Source: Anisakis pegreffii
Taxonomy: Eukaryota > Nematoda > Chromadorea > Rhabditida > Anisakidae
DNA: 64,000 nt
Assembly: GCA_035041965.1 (NCBI GenBank)
Contig: JAPYMA010000924.1
Location: forward strand, 58,842-122,841
Direction: 5' to 3'
Positions 1-11,623 of this stretch are shown here, piece after piece. The notes beneath the pieces were generated by a model. That model searched no databases. It saw nothing but the letters and a program-made list of their open reading frames with translations, and was not told where the DNA came from. Position 1 is the stretch's first letter, and each line of letters starts with the position of its first letter. The translations under genes and the position numbers were made by a program.

Positions 1-1766
1 ATGACCGCGATTAGGATGAGGAACATGTGAGAAAATTGCGGACTCCATTAAAGCTAACAGCATTACAGCGATCGGCCCCTTTTGAATTAGATTCGTGGAC
101 GTATTGTTTCTTAATCGTGCTGATGCTGTTAATGTGGTGTTTGATGCTACTGAAATGTTTGTAGGACTTCTCGTATTTACAGTTCATACGCTCCTCTTGA
201 CCGTTTGCTCTAATAAGTTCGAAGGTAATGATCTGAGTAGATACAAGTTACTCGCGATCGCAATATCAAGAACATTGAGGGAGTAAGGTTTGAGGAGATG
301 GGTTTATAGTATGAATTATATTCGAGGGGAAGATTTCGAATTAATCGGAAACGATGTTTGGTTTCCATTTCATACGAAATTATTCGTAGCGATCATTGTT
401 TCAACTTGTTCTTTCTAAGCGACTCATGGAACGAGTGATTGAAAGCGACTGAATTTTGGTTGAGTCATTCTAATTGCAATGTTCCGCTAGTTTACTTTAC
501 ACCGCAAAATTTGGTGCCATCTCGTGACAAACGATCGAAAATATTTATGGTGAAATGAAAGGAGAAAGTGAAGTAAGTCTCTATAAGTCAATTCAGCTTT
601 CCAAAAGGGACTAAAATTGTGGAAACTAGCAGTCTGTAAGGTGATTCCTTATTATTAAATATAAACTGGGAACGTTGTTCGGTTTCCGTTTTTTTGAAAA
701 AGATCGATCAGGAGCAAGTGACCTATTTTCCACTGTTATTCCTCATCGATGGTCATTTTGCATCGGAAAAATTGTCTTCTAATGTGAGCTCACTTCCACT
801 GAATATCGGAAAGAGTGGTGATTGTTGCGAGTGACTAACTGAGTCATCGTTGACACGACACGACTAGAATTTTGCATTAGTCAGAAAATCAAAAAGTGAA
901 AAGACATTCGATTCAGTGCTCGTATGAATTAATCATCACCGTCTTGTTCTTCTTTATTTGTATCCATCCACCATCGTTATTGCAGCTGTTTCCATTGAAA
1001 CGTTTGAAAGAACTACTCGGATTTCATCATGCCAGCAGCAGCAGTCATAATATTCATTCATTTCAAACATCGAACATCTATCTCTCCGTTGTTTGTATAA
1101 CATTAATCATATTCATTATTTTCGAATTGTTATTTCGACATTGATGTGTGTTTTGCAATGTTCGTACAAGTTTGTTTGCATGAGCACTTGTTGCCATTTA
1201 TGATTGCTTTAATTCGTTACTGTAGATTGAAGTTTTTTTTTGTGGCCTTCATTGACTTGTTGTTCTTGAGTTGTTATCTTTGCAAGATCAGTCAAGTAAA
1301 AACTAGTAATCGTTAGCGAATATGGCTGGCTGCTTACGGTTGGTTGCTTTGATAGTTTGTGAGGTGTTTTGATCGGTTGTGAGATCTTTTCGCTCAATGT
1401 CGAATTTACATTTCAGATAAATTTTGAGAATTTATCTTTTCTTAATTGGTACGCCATCTTCAATGAATTTTCTACTGTTTTCGGCAATGACAAGCAGTTT
1501 CCAGTGCAAATTTTTTTCCATGTGATGTTGTTCTAAGAGACTTTCACTGGTCTTTTAACATAAGACGAGTGACGACAAGTTTTGATGTGTTTCTTTTGTT
1601 TCCTTCGTTGTCAATAATAAAAAGCAATTCGATGAGAATAAATGCGAAAATTGTCTTGCAGATAAATAAACGAGAAAATTAAACGTATACAGCAACGTTA
1701 TGGATTGTGTGTTACAATTGAGGCAATAGTGCTGAGGTGTTCTCATTCTTTTTTTATCGAAAAACA
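1..1766. other. Upstream intergenic region, no supported gene
   Basis: I found no gene with consistent splice phases here. Short open frames exist on both strands, including a hydrophobic one at 896-1144 with a GTG start, but none has exon-like partners. The stretch just before 1767 is presumably the promoter and 5' UTR of the ADAM gene. Confidence 0.5.
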
Positions 1767-4700
1767 ATGAATCAGCAAATTCAAATTATCGTAGCGTTTG
1801 TGACATGTTTCTTTGCGATAATTTCATCGCTTTGTGATGCATCAAGAGCAATTGCGACCACACCATATATTGTGCATGATAAGGTGAGTGAAGTTTATCT
1901 AAAATACACATGACTGCTGCCATTCACCTGGTTTACGCTCGTAATTTCGTGATATTCTCATAAGCAATGGAATTAGCAGTTCTTAGTAATCGCACGGAAC
2001 AGCCGGTGATCTAACAAGTTTAGCATCGTGTTGATCAGATAACGATCAGAGCATTTCTTAACAGAAGGTTTTCATGTCAATCATAGATAAAATATCTTCG
2101 TTTTGAAGAAAAGAATGTTGTGCTGAACGATATCCACTTAACAAGTGGAGATATCCATGTTCATTCGAAATTCCTCTATTCAATTACACTCAATTCCGCA
2201 TGCGATCGAGTCAACTGTACCATTCTATGTTATTTGAGAGTTTCAAGCTGATGCGGTGTCGTGATTCTAGATTCTAACAATCAAACCCACTAACCAACAC
2301 GGTTTGGTGACCGTAGCAACGACTGTACCTGATTGGAGCGATGTGAACACGTATGGGAAAGCACGGTACATTGAAACACTGCTGATTGCTGATATTGGAG
2401 TGGTGAGTGTACTCATACTGATTGTGAGCGAATTATTTGAGCATTTTCGTCATTGTCAAGTCATGAAAGTGTCATTTCAGTCGAAGCGATTCAATCGAGA
2501 CATGAAGAAGCTAAGACGTGCAGTGGTCACGTTAATGCAAGCACTTAACTTGGTTCGTTTCTTTGGAATATCGTAATTCATGTGGGATTTCAGCGAGTCA
2601 GATGGGAACTCCTCTAATGCCTAGCCTATTCCCTCCAGTCATGTCGATTTGATTGTTTCGTTTCAGATCAGCCTTTAGATCATTCGTGAGCTATGTCTAA
2701 CTAAGAAAAAACACCCGATCTTCGAAATATAGCTTTCAAGGGCTCTGAGATGTTTTCATATTTGAATTATGTCTACGTTTTAGTACCTCTATCAACTTGA
2801 TATTCGATTGATTGTGGTGGATGTGGTTGAGATGATTGCGCATAACGTCACACTCGAGCGATTCGCCGGTTACAAGAGGGAGAAGTTTCATGAGTTCCCA
2901 GCGCACGATTTGGCCATTTTGATCAGTAGTACCTATGAGGGTGGTATCGCCTACGTGAACGGTATATGTGGTCGTTCTGCTGTCGGAATCATCGGTGTCA
3001 GTTCTGTGTTTAATTGCGAAGTCAACACCAGAGCATTCGTGTAGAAATAAATCCTGGATCATTTTATGAAGAAATCACCGCTTAGTGACCGTTTATGGCT
3101 GCATATTCCCTCATGCATGAATATCTTGATGCAGATGATTGCTCAAAAACATTTGATCACCATACTCGCTTTCTGTACAAGCACAATAAGTTTGAAATTT
3201 ATTTTCCGGAAAATTTTCATGAGAATTGTAAACGCGGGATTGATTCTTCATTTGTTCAATTAATCTGGATAGAAATCGTTATTGGTTTAGCAAAACTGCT
3301 AACAAAACTTTTTATCGCTAGTAATAAATCGCTTGTTTGCAGTTTTTCGCAGATGCACCAATGGAATACGCATCGATATTCTTCCACGAATTGGCTCATT
3401 TGCTGGGTCTTTCGCATGATGCTAAAAGCGATTGTTCATGTCGACAGACTTCTTTGGACAGTGACGAGGGATGCCTCAAAATCGAGTACGTTTGATCTGT
3501 TGTTCATACATTATCCCATCGGATCATCTGACGAATTTTTGTTATTCAAGCTTTCTCGCCATTTGCTGAGAACTTCTAAACGTCAGCAAAATGTCAGCAA
3601 GTGATAAATCCATCGAGCGATCTGTTTGAAAATCGTGCGAGAATAATTTGATGAGATCAATGAAATCATTAATAATTAGTTGAATGATTGAAGTGACTTT
3701 GTAATTTAAATTTTGTTATTGAAGCGGATTTGACAATGACTGCTCAGTACAAGCGCTAATCGAGAAACTCGATGATCATGTTTGCATAGAATCACCACCA
3801 GTCAATCTACCAAAAACAACGTTACCAATCTGCGGGAATCAGTTCATCGAAGAGGGCGAGGAGTGCGATTGCGGTCCTGAAAGGTGAGCACAGGTGCTAT
3901 GAACTCGAATGCAACCTGATCAGTCCACTGGATCGATGCGATCAAAACGTTGACCTCATTTCAAGCATTTGAACCGAACAGTAATGTAGCGAATAATGAA
4001 GAGTATTCCAAAATGAATTCTTAGACCGTATTAAGTTCGACACGATCTAATATTCGAGTCTCATCTCAATGAAATGACATAAGTTTAAAATGGCATAATC
4101 ATCACTTTCGCTACTATAAATTTGCAGATTCTGCAAATCGTTAATCTGCAATCCAGTCACATGCAAACGAACAATATCTGATCTGCAGTTACTTTGCATC
4201 CTCACAGTTGTAACGGCTGCGAGTTCGATCATACTCTATACTTTTTGCAAGTGTCGAGAAGCACCAAAAGCAGCGCAAGTATTCGCTGAAACTGATATTG
4301 GCATTAACAATAAAGTCTGGTATGTCAACAGTTCTTGACTTATAAATAACTTCATCTGATTCATTCACGAAATTTGCTGATGACAACATAATTTAATGCA
4401 TTTTCATTTCGAAAAAAATTGCTTTCTACTACAGCCTGTGGCAGTGAGTAAACGATGTTCAGTGAATAATATCATTATTTTCGGAGCAGCCAGAACATCG
4501 TTTTATTTAAGGGATACGCCAACCTTTATGCCGTTGGTGAATTCGTCATCTGCGGACTGTTCACAAGTCCATCAAATGTGGAATGCTACGGCTACGATGC
4601 TCACCGAAAACACTTCGATATTCTCCTCTCCAGAGTCATCACCAAATAAACAATTCGCCACTATGCCTACGGTAAGCCAAAGGGCGATCGAAGAGATATT

Positions 4701-6720
4701 TCCTTCAGAATTGATCTATCGACGAGAGATCGAAAATCTGAACTTAACTTGCTACAGCCTTTAGCGGATATTATGTATAATCTCACACGTATAGTCTGAG
4801 AAGACATCTTCTGAGAGATCCATCAGAAGAATGAAAAATTTTGCAGTCGTCACCTGGAATTCAAGAGACTATTCATTTTTAAAGTCATTCGCTAACAAGC
4901 CGACATTCCATTTACTCCGGAAAACGTGACGGTTTCAAAAAGTATTCATCTGAAAGCAATCGGTATCGTTCATCATTTACAGAATTCAGCATCGAATCGA
5001 AATTCCATTCTTCCTCCAATTCCACCTCGAGCAGCAGACTATGTGAATATTATTAGTCCAGCGAAATCAGTTGATAATATCCTTCTGAGAAGCCCACCGC
5101 CTCCTTCGTTCACCTCATCAGCACCCCGTACGACACAAACGCTCGGTAGACCGGTACCAAGACCGAAAATACTCATCACTCGTCGACCGGTGATCATAAC
5201 TATCATTTAATACTAGCAGTTTGCTTTCTGATAGCACCCGAAAATCTCAAATTCATGAACACATCGTATATTTGAAGCAACTGAATTCTTTTATTCTTCT
5301 AACGCCATCATTTCATGAATTCATTGCAAGATTCTCCGAATAACTCAAAGTTGGATCTTCAAGGACTTGAGTCAGTCCAGACTCAACGGAAACTGATTCT
5401 GGATTAGTCGAAAAACATCTTCAATGTGGAATTTTAAATACGGAATGTTCCAGGAACTCTTCTACGTCATTGATGCAAACATTTCATTTTCAGAGTCAAT
5501 GCCCATTATTGCTACAATCACCAGTACGCCCACCTCCGCTGGTACCGCAATCCGAGTCACTCTCAAACATAAATTATCAAGTACCTTATCGTGACCGTCA
5601 TCAAAATGATAATGAATTGCCGCAACTGCATGAACTGAATGGTTACACCCTGTCAAATAAACTGAATCAATCGCCTCATCGACTCATATTCTCAACTGAA
5701 GTGAGTTTATCCTTATCGTTTTGGTGGATTTACACGCTCTGCTCTGTCGATGATATTGGAAAGTTGAGCAGTTTACGAATATTGATCGATTTGATCAAGT
5801 AATGATCGCAAGAATTTCAAGCAGTTTCTAATATATGTTTGAACAGTCTTTTCAAGACCATATTTTCAGTCATCTCAAGAAATTCCGACAGTTTGCACTT
5901 CGAACGTGCAAAATGCATCACCTCCTCGTAATGTATTGGACAACTACATTCAATTACCTAGAACACCTGAGAAAGGTTCGCGAAACAAATAATTTGCTTT
6001 ACAAATCATTCTTGTTGAAAAACTCTGAATTTGATCTGCTTTGTAAGACCAGATCGAAGCATTTAGCTATCGAATATCTTCCAGTGTCCAAATTAAAAAT
6101 TTGATTGAGTCGTTTCATTGATTTGAACAAACACCTTTGCAGAACGTCAACATCAAGAACTCATCGATGCACTCTCGGAAATTCTAAAATCAGAAGAAGA
6201 ATTCAATGCCAGACGTAAAGCAATGGCAAATCAGTCATCATCATTGAACCAGTTATATCCAATCCTACCTACTAGTGATAGTTCGTACGCAACAATGCCG
6301 TCGTCATCGTGCAATGAGCGAATCTACGATGCCATATGGACACCGACAAAAGTGTCCGATTATCAAACCAACAACATGGAGTTTCAGTCAGCACCAAAAC
6401 ATACTGAGTTTATGCCGACAGATGAAAATCATCACGAGCATTTGGTGAGACTCTCGTTTTCGCCGCCTCATCGTTCGACAACTACGAGACGATCTCGAGG
6501 CAAGAGATCAAAGTTTAGTTGGAGTCGGTCACTTAGCAGAACGTCAGCTCGATCATCTGAAAATCCATCAGCCACACCTGTAATGTCTTGTAATGAGGCG
6601 ACTAGCAGATTGAGGCTTTCTAGTAGGGATGCAGTGAATTCGAGGCCGTCAGTGCCTCCTCCACCCCCACCTCCACCTCCACCGCCACATTTTTCGCTGA
6701 CACCACTGATTTTCGAATGA
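1767..6720 (+). CDS. Compact ADAM-family transmembrane metalloprotease
   Basis: Membrane-anchored zinc endopeptidase (adamalysin, M12B) acting on or near the cell surface. Phase-consistent exons: 1767-1883, 2271-2402, 2481-2552, 2784-3038, 3343-3485, 3725-3883, 4128-4314, 4435-4671, 4983-5189, 5494-5700, 5870-5975 and 6143-6720, giving about 799 residues. Residues 1-25 are a signal peptide. The catalytic domain starts near RYIETLLIADIG. The zinc site HELAHLLGLSHD (residues 207-218) matches HExxHxxGxxHD. A disintegrin start, CGNQFIEEGEECDCG, follows and splices almost directly to a membrane span (about residues 312-332). The tail of roughly 465 residues is Ser/Pro-rich, has SH3-ligand-like stretches (LPPIPPR, VRPPPLVP) and ends near a run of prolines. 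Oddities: almost no prodomain, no cysteine-rich or EGF region, and Leu/Ile where the Met-turn methionine is usual (GCLKI). The junction at 4314/4435 uses a poor donor (GTCTGG); a better GTATGT donor at 4320 would break the frame, so this part is uncertain. AATAAA lies near 7164. The family call is firm; orthology to a particular C. elegans adm gene is not established. Confidence 0.85.
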
Positions 6721-7596
6721 TCTGATCTGAGGCGGTGCTAAAACCGAATGAAACATTTTTCAAGATTGCTTATAGTTGTCGAAAAAATGTACCTGCAAGA
6801 TGTTCAAATGCTAGATATCCAATGACAGAATAATCCTGTTCGAGCATTTACATGCTTCAACGTAAGGGTACGCCTAACCACAACTATCGCTCCATGCACT
6901 CAATTAATATGCTAGAGCCCACTAAGGATTCTTTTAGAAGAATAACTGTTCATATTTCTGACAAATGAGACCTTTTTCAACGAATGATTCTTCCTCCCAT
7001 TCGATAGTCTATGATTACGTGTCTGAAATTCAAAAAAGTTCTGATGTTTATCGTCCGTCCTGTTACCGACAATTGCCTTAGAAGCACCGCATCATCATGT
7101 TTATGTGTATATAGTGTATTTTCTTGTCTTCGATTGTAGACGTTCGATGTGATGAGTGAAGCGTAATAAATTATTGAAAGTACATGTACTTTGTGTCGTC
7201 ACAAACGTTGAAAATTTTCTCAACAGCGTGCTTGTTTCAGTGAGTATCATTCAATCATGTTATCGCATGAACTTTTATTTGAAAATGAACTGTATAGAAA
7301 ACGAGCTCATAGCACAGTATCGTTGATTTATCGGACGCATTATGCAAAACAGATTTATTGATGATGAATCGTGATGAAAACTGTTTTCGTGCGGACGTTC
7401 CGAAGTTTCGAAGAAAAACTGATCGATACAGCTGTCTGTGCAGAATTGATGTTTCGTTCAATTGAGATTAATCGGTATTGGTTTGCGGTTGTTACATTGC
7501 ATCATTTTAGCCAAACGCTACAAGCGTTCCAAACTCATCGCACATCTATTTTATCGGGTGGATTAGTCGTAAGTTTTGAAGTGATTGCATTGCGGT
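6721..7596. other. ADAM 3' UTR and intergenic spacer
   Basis: No coding exon is visible. An AATAAA signal near 7164, about 440 bases past the ADAM stop codon, is the likely polyadenylation site. The remainder is the upstream region of the next gene. Confidence 0.45.
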
Positions 7597-8495
7597 ATGG
7601 GTGATTGTCAGCTGAGTGAAAGTGCTTCTAAAGAAAGTGTTAATTCATCGCAATCGCCATCGATAAAATCATCGAGAGCTAAACTGGAACGCATTGTAAT
7701 GTTCCGCACGATTTCTCGAAACTACTACAAAACATTCGATTTGAATGATAGCGAGTAAGTGATTTCACGTTTTTTTTTACAATCTTAGACTCGTTTTAGT
7801 TTGAAGACGTAAACAATCATCGAAGACTTGCCTAAGAACGTATCTCTCTTGATTGTGAGTGCGAATATCGTTTCCGTGAACAGTTTGATCTGATGGATTG
7901 ATTCTGATCTTGAACAGCGAAATCTTCAGCTATTTAGTGGAGGAATTGTTTGCTAACTGAAAGCAGTTATTAATTAGGAGCATTTGCAAAAGTTCTCTAA
8001 AAAATTTATCAAAAACTCTCATTTTCTAAGATCCAATGATCAATAACTTTCCACTACCGATCGAATATGGACTGTTTTCTGATTTCTTCATTTTTAAAAT
8101 TTGAAAATCTGAGTGACTGCAACAACCTCACGATACACTTATCGTATGTTGAAAAGATGTGAAATTAACAGACTAATATGTAGGGGTTCAGCGTAAATCA
8201 GCCGATATTTCTGATCTTATACAATACCATTGTTATCATTGTTTTGTTACCAACGGCTTCTAGCTGTGGTTGTATTTTTGCTTTGTTTGAACTTGCGAAA
8301 TTCCTCAGTGTTACGAACGCCGGATTGATCACTTCACCAAACAACTCTCTTTAGCATTTAACTGACTTTAGGATGAATAGAATTTGATGTAATTTGGCCA
8401 AGATTTTCAGATACGACCAATTGGGTTTCGATTCAGAAGACGTGCGCCGATCTAAACTGAAAGCTCGTCTGCAACGAGCACATACCACCAAATGA
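7597..8495 (+). CDS. Small two-exon gene, 80 residues, function unknown
   Basis: Exon 1 (7597-7754) begins with ATG and ends at a consensus donor, GTAAGT. Exon 2 (8411-8495) follows a TTTTCAG acceptor. The two join in frame within a codon to give an 80-residue protein ending in TGA, and AATAAA follows near 8545. The protein begins MGDCQLSES, is Ser-rich at the N-terminus, and has a basic, charged C-terminal half containing FDSEDVRRSKLKARLQRA. It has no signal peptide or membrane span. The Gly at position 2 could be myristoylated, but that is inference. I do not recognise the family. Exact splice phase, good consensus sites and coding-like composition make it more than a chance frame. It is on the same strand as the ADAM gene, 880 bases downstream. 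Confidence 0.55.
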
Positions 8496-9276
8496 ACTCT
8501 GATGTTTCTGTGCTTTCGCTTTCCATTTATATTTTGAAATGAAAATAAAATAAATGCCGACAATAAATTGCTCACAACACCTCATAATAAGCTAAAGCTA
8601 GCTGGAAGTGCCGATGAAAGTTATGTTGTTCATTTCAGGAATCTTAGAGAAATGTTGACTGATAAGATTCCATGACTGAAACTGTATTCCTTATTCCTGG
8701 GATGAGCGCGATTTTTATCGTTATCATTGTTTAGTTGAAAATCAGTGAACAAACAGTTCAGACAATCTCGGCGGGTAAAAATTACCCGCTCAATAAGGAT
8801 TATGTGAACTGTTTTTGTTCCATATCGATTGCATCCACACCAATTGCATCCCATATCTTTCTCCGTTCTGATAAAAAGAGAGTTTTTCGAAGTATCACGA
8901 AATCTTATGCAAACGACTCAACCAAAATTTGCATACTCAAAAGCCTAATGAAAATTTTTGCTCTACAGTGCAAGCTGTAACTCATAACTATCAAATCATA
9001 TGTTAAATATGCTTGTTTTGCGGAATTTGAATAATTTGCGTGAGTGTATGCCATCTGGAATGTACTTTGCTGGATTTGAATCATTTGTGGTGAGTGTGTG
9101 CGATCTGGAGGGTTGAATTGGATCGCGATAAGCGAGTGTTACGCAGGGAATTTCGTCGAGGTTAAATTTTATTGATAATAGTTCATACTCTCGCAAATAA
9201 GCTAACGTTTATAAAGCAAATGAACATGTTTGAGCCAGGTAAAGAATTTCTGTCCCAACCTGGCAGGGTTTTCATT
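8496..9276. other. Intergenic, with a short internal duplication
   Basis: No gene is seen. Around 9010-9110 a roughly 45-base sequence (GGAATTTGAATAATTTG, then GTGAGTGT and GATCTGGA) occurs twice in tandem with divergence. The region leads into the truncated foldback element. Confidence 0.4.
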
Positions 9277-9920
9277 TGTCTTAACAGGGTTTTCATTCTT
9301 TTCCGAGCTGTTGTAATCGCTCTCATAGCTGCTATCACTAAAATTGTTCTCTTCTGCTAATTTCTCGTTCATTTCATTCAACAATTGAAGTCAAATTCTC
9401 ATTCTATCAAATACACTCTATAATTGATCATTTGACTGTCGAATGTTGTTGAGCAATTCAATTCAAGTGTTGTATTGTTGATTTCGGCTGTCGGCACTCG
9501 TCAACGTATCCAGTAAATAGTATATGTTACAGAATGAGAAGTTGATTTGAACTGTGAAGTGAAATTGAGACGAAGTGAATGATAAAAACAAATCAATAGA
9601 ACGATATTCGCATGTGATAGCTATGAGAGCGAATACAACACGTCTGAAAAGAATGAGAATGCATGCAAAACAGTTTGAAGTGAGCATGTGATAGACAATA
9701 GCTTTCCATGCAATTATAATCTATTGCAATACTGAGGAACACAACAGTGTAAAAGAAGACCCAGCGATGTCGATTAACATCATGAACTTGCTAACAAGAT
9801 TGAACATAACGGTCACCTAACACAACATGTATGATTTGTATATTTAGTAAGAGCGGGGGGAGTACGGCGGTTTGCCAGATCATTAAGGCGTAATGGAGCA
9901 CACAAACGTGAAAACCACTG
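9277..9920 (+). mobile_element. 5'-truncated copy of a hAT-like foldback MITE
   Basis: This stretch aligns along its length with the element at 47808-48438, sharing for example GGTTTTCATTCTTTTCCGAG, then GCTCTCATAGC and CAGATCAT near the 3' end. It ends in AAAACCACTG, a mutated form of the terminal inverted repeat CAGTGGTTCTCA. No matching left terminus or target-site duplication was found, so the copy is truncated. It has the same internal inverted-repeat structure (left arm about 9283-9420, right arm about 9530-9660). It encodes nothing convincing. Confidence 0.65.
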
Positions 9921-10114
9921 GTCTATACTGATATTCAATCAGTGGAGACTTCTCTCTGATTTTCATATGATCCTACGATTGCAATAAAGCTGGAATAATG
10001 TTGCTTGTAACTCCGAGCTTTCGAATCATCAAAGAAGTATTATCAGCAGTTCCCAGCAGAGAAGATGATTGATTTCCCTTAATCAATGCATTCAAAAAGC
10101 CGAACTCCAGGTAA

Positions 10115-11623
10115 ATGAGGCCAGCATCAGAGGCAAGGCCATTCAAGTTGAGGATTGATCCGGATAGGATAGTATTCAAAGGTGACAACCTTATCGACCA
10201 CCCTACGTCGATACGCATTAACCTGAAGAATGTCTCTGACTCACGACAAACCTATAAAGTAAGTCAGTGATTCGTAGATGTTATGAACTCGCTATTGATT
10301 TGCAGTTAACATCTCTGGCATGAACATCTTGGAACTATGTGCATAAAACATAGCAAAAATGAGTTGGAAATTTAACACATGGAGCTAATTTAAACTGCGT
10401 CATCTTCATTAATGAAAATAATCTTTTTCTGAAATCTTACGCAGCTTACAGTTTGATATGTCGTTAATGGATTGAAAGCGTCTTGCATATACTCATTTGT
10501 AGCTTCTTTTTTAGTTTAGAGCTGATGCAAAAGCTTCTTATTTACGAGTTGCAAATAAAATGAAGAGCTATTTATAGATTCGTAGATAATTGTGGTAGAT
10601 ATGATTTGCCTGATTGCTGACAATCGGTTTTCTCATGGCAGTAACAGATGAAATGAAGAGCTATTGCGAGATGAGACGTTGTAAAATAATGCGAACGCCT
10701 GCGAGTGCATTTGTGAGCAGACTGGATGAATTGTAGCAATTTACAGTGAAGCAATATATGCAAGACTCGGACTGTCTGAAGCAATAAAATAAGCCAACGT
10801 AATTAGGTGCTTTACGATAGGGGATTTACAGATCAAATGTACATCAGCGACTATCTTCCGAGTGAAGCCAACAGTCGGTTTCATAAAAGTCGACGAGAGT
10901 GTTCCAGTGCGAATCACTTTCTCGAGCAATCGAATACCGCCAAGTGGAAGGCATTTTTTTGTATTTTTTCACATGGAAACTAATGAGGTGCATAAATCTT
11001 TCACACATCTGTCAGTTTTGTTTATTTTCTGCAGTTGTTTTCACTTCTTTTGACGAGGAAACCAATGAAGCCAGTGGAAACAACGGGATGAGTGAACAAT
11101 AAACAAGTAAACAAACAGCTGCTGAACAGCAGAAAAACATTAATAGAAGGAAAATTTTTTGGCAAATTTTTAAATTTCGGACAGAGCTGGCAATTTTGTT
11201 TCGAGAAACATCATGTACACTTCCGAACTGCAATGTCATAATGATATATGCTTACATGATAAGTTTTGAGTTAAGAAACCGTTTGATCTAACTAACTTTG
11301 ATCCTTTGATTCAGCGTTTTGATCCTTTGATCTAACTTAGAAGGTATTGAAAAGGGATCTGGAGAGGTTTAGTGACGTTTTTTTTGTGAATCCAGGAAGG
11401 GAATCCTCGCTTGCTGTGGACAGCAAAGACGAAACCGGATGGAATGCGAAAAATGCTTTGCTATTTCGAGAAACCGGATGGACGGCCCGCATGCGAGGAA
11501 CAATATCTGAGGCCAAGCCCATCATCGCCTATGGGTTGTCCAAGTAGTGAAACGAAAACGCCGAATGAGAATGTTGAGAAAGAGTTGAGTGAAGAGAACA
11601 CTCCAAAAACCGAGAGAGAATGA
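10115..11623 (+). CDS. Major sperm protein (MSP) domain protein
   Basis: Three exons, all joined at phase 0 (10115-10258, 10832-10987 and 11396-11623), give 175 residues. The first exon starts at an ATG directly after an in-frame stop. The MSP (immunoglobulin-like) fold covers about residues 8-100: LRIDPDRIVFKGDNL at the start, INLKNVSDSRQTYK across the first junction into IKCTSATIFRVKP, then VGFIKVDESVPVRITF and SGRHFFVFFH. These match the MSP-domain pattern of an IKCTS strand followed by a Pro-x-x-GFI turn. The C-terminal exon adds a basic-to-acidic tail (KPDGMRKMLCYFEK, later ending in NTPKTERE) beyond a bare MSP. The domain mediates protein-protein contacts in sperm motility or at membranes in VAP-like proteins; the extended tail suggests a regulatory MSP-domain protein rather than a filament MSP. 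An alternative last exon ending at 11102 (acceptor GACGAG) is also in phase but has a weaker site. Confidence 0.8.

Noticed and set aside
1..290. Divergent minus-strand gene at the left edge
   Set aside because: Two minus-strand frames look mildly coding, one starting MLLALMESAIF, but the plus strand is also open and the window edge prevents any check.
11058..11102. Short alternative last exon for the MSP-domain gene
   Set aside because: It is in phase, but the GACGAG acceptor is weaker than the TCCAG before 11396. I retained it only as a possible isoform.
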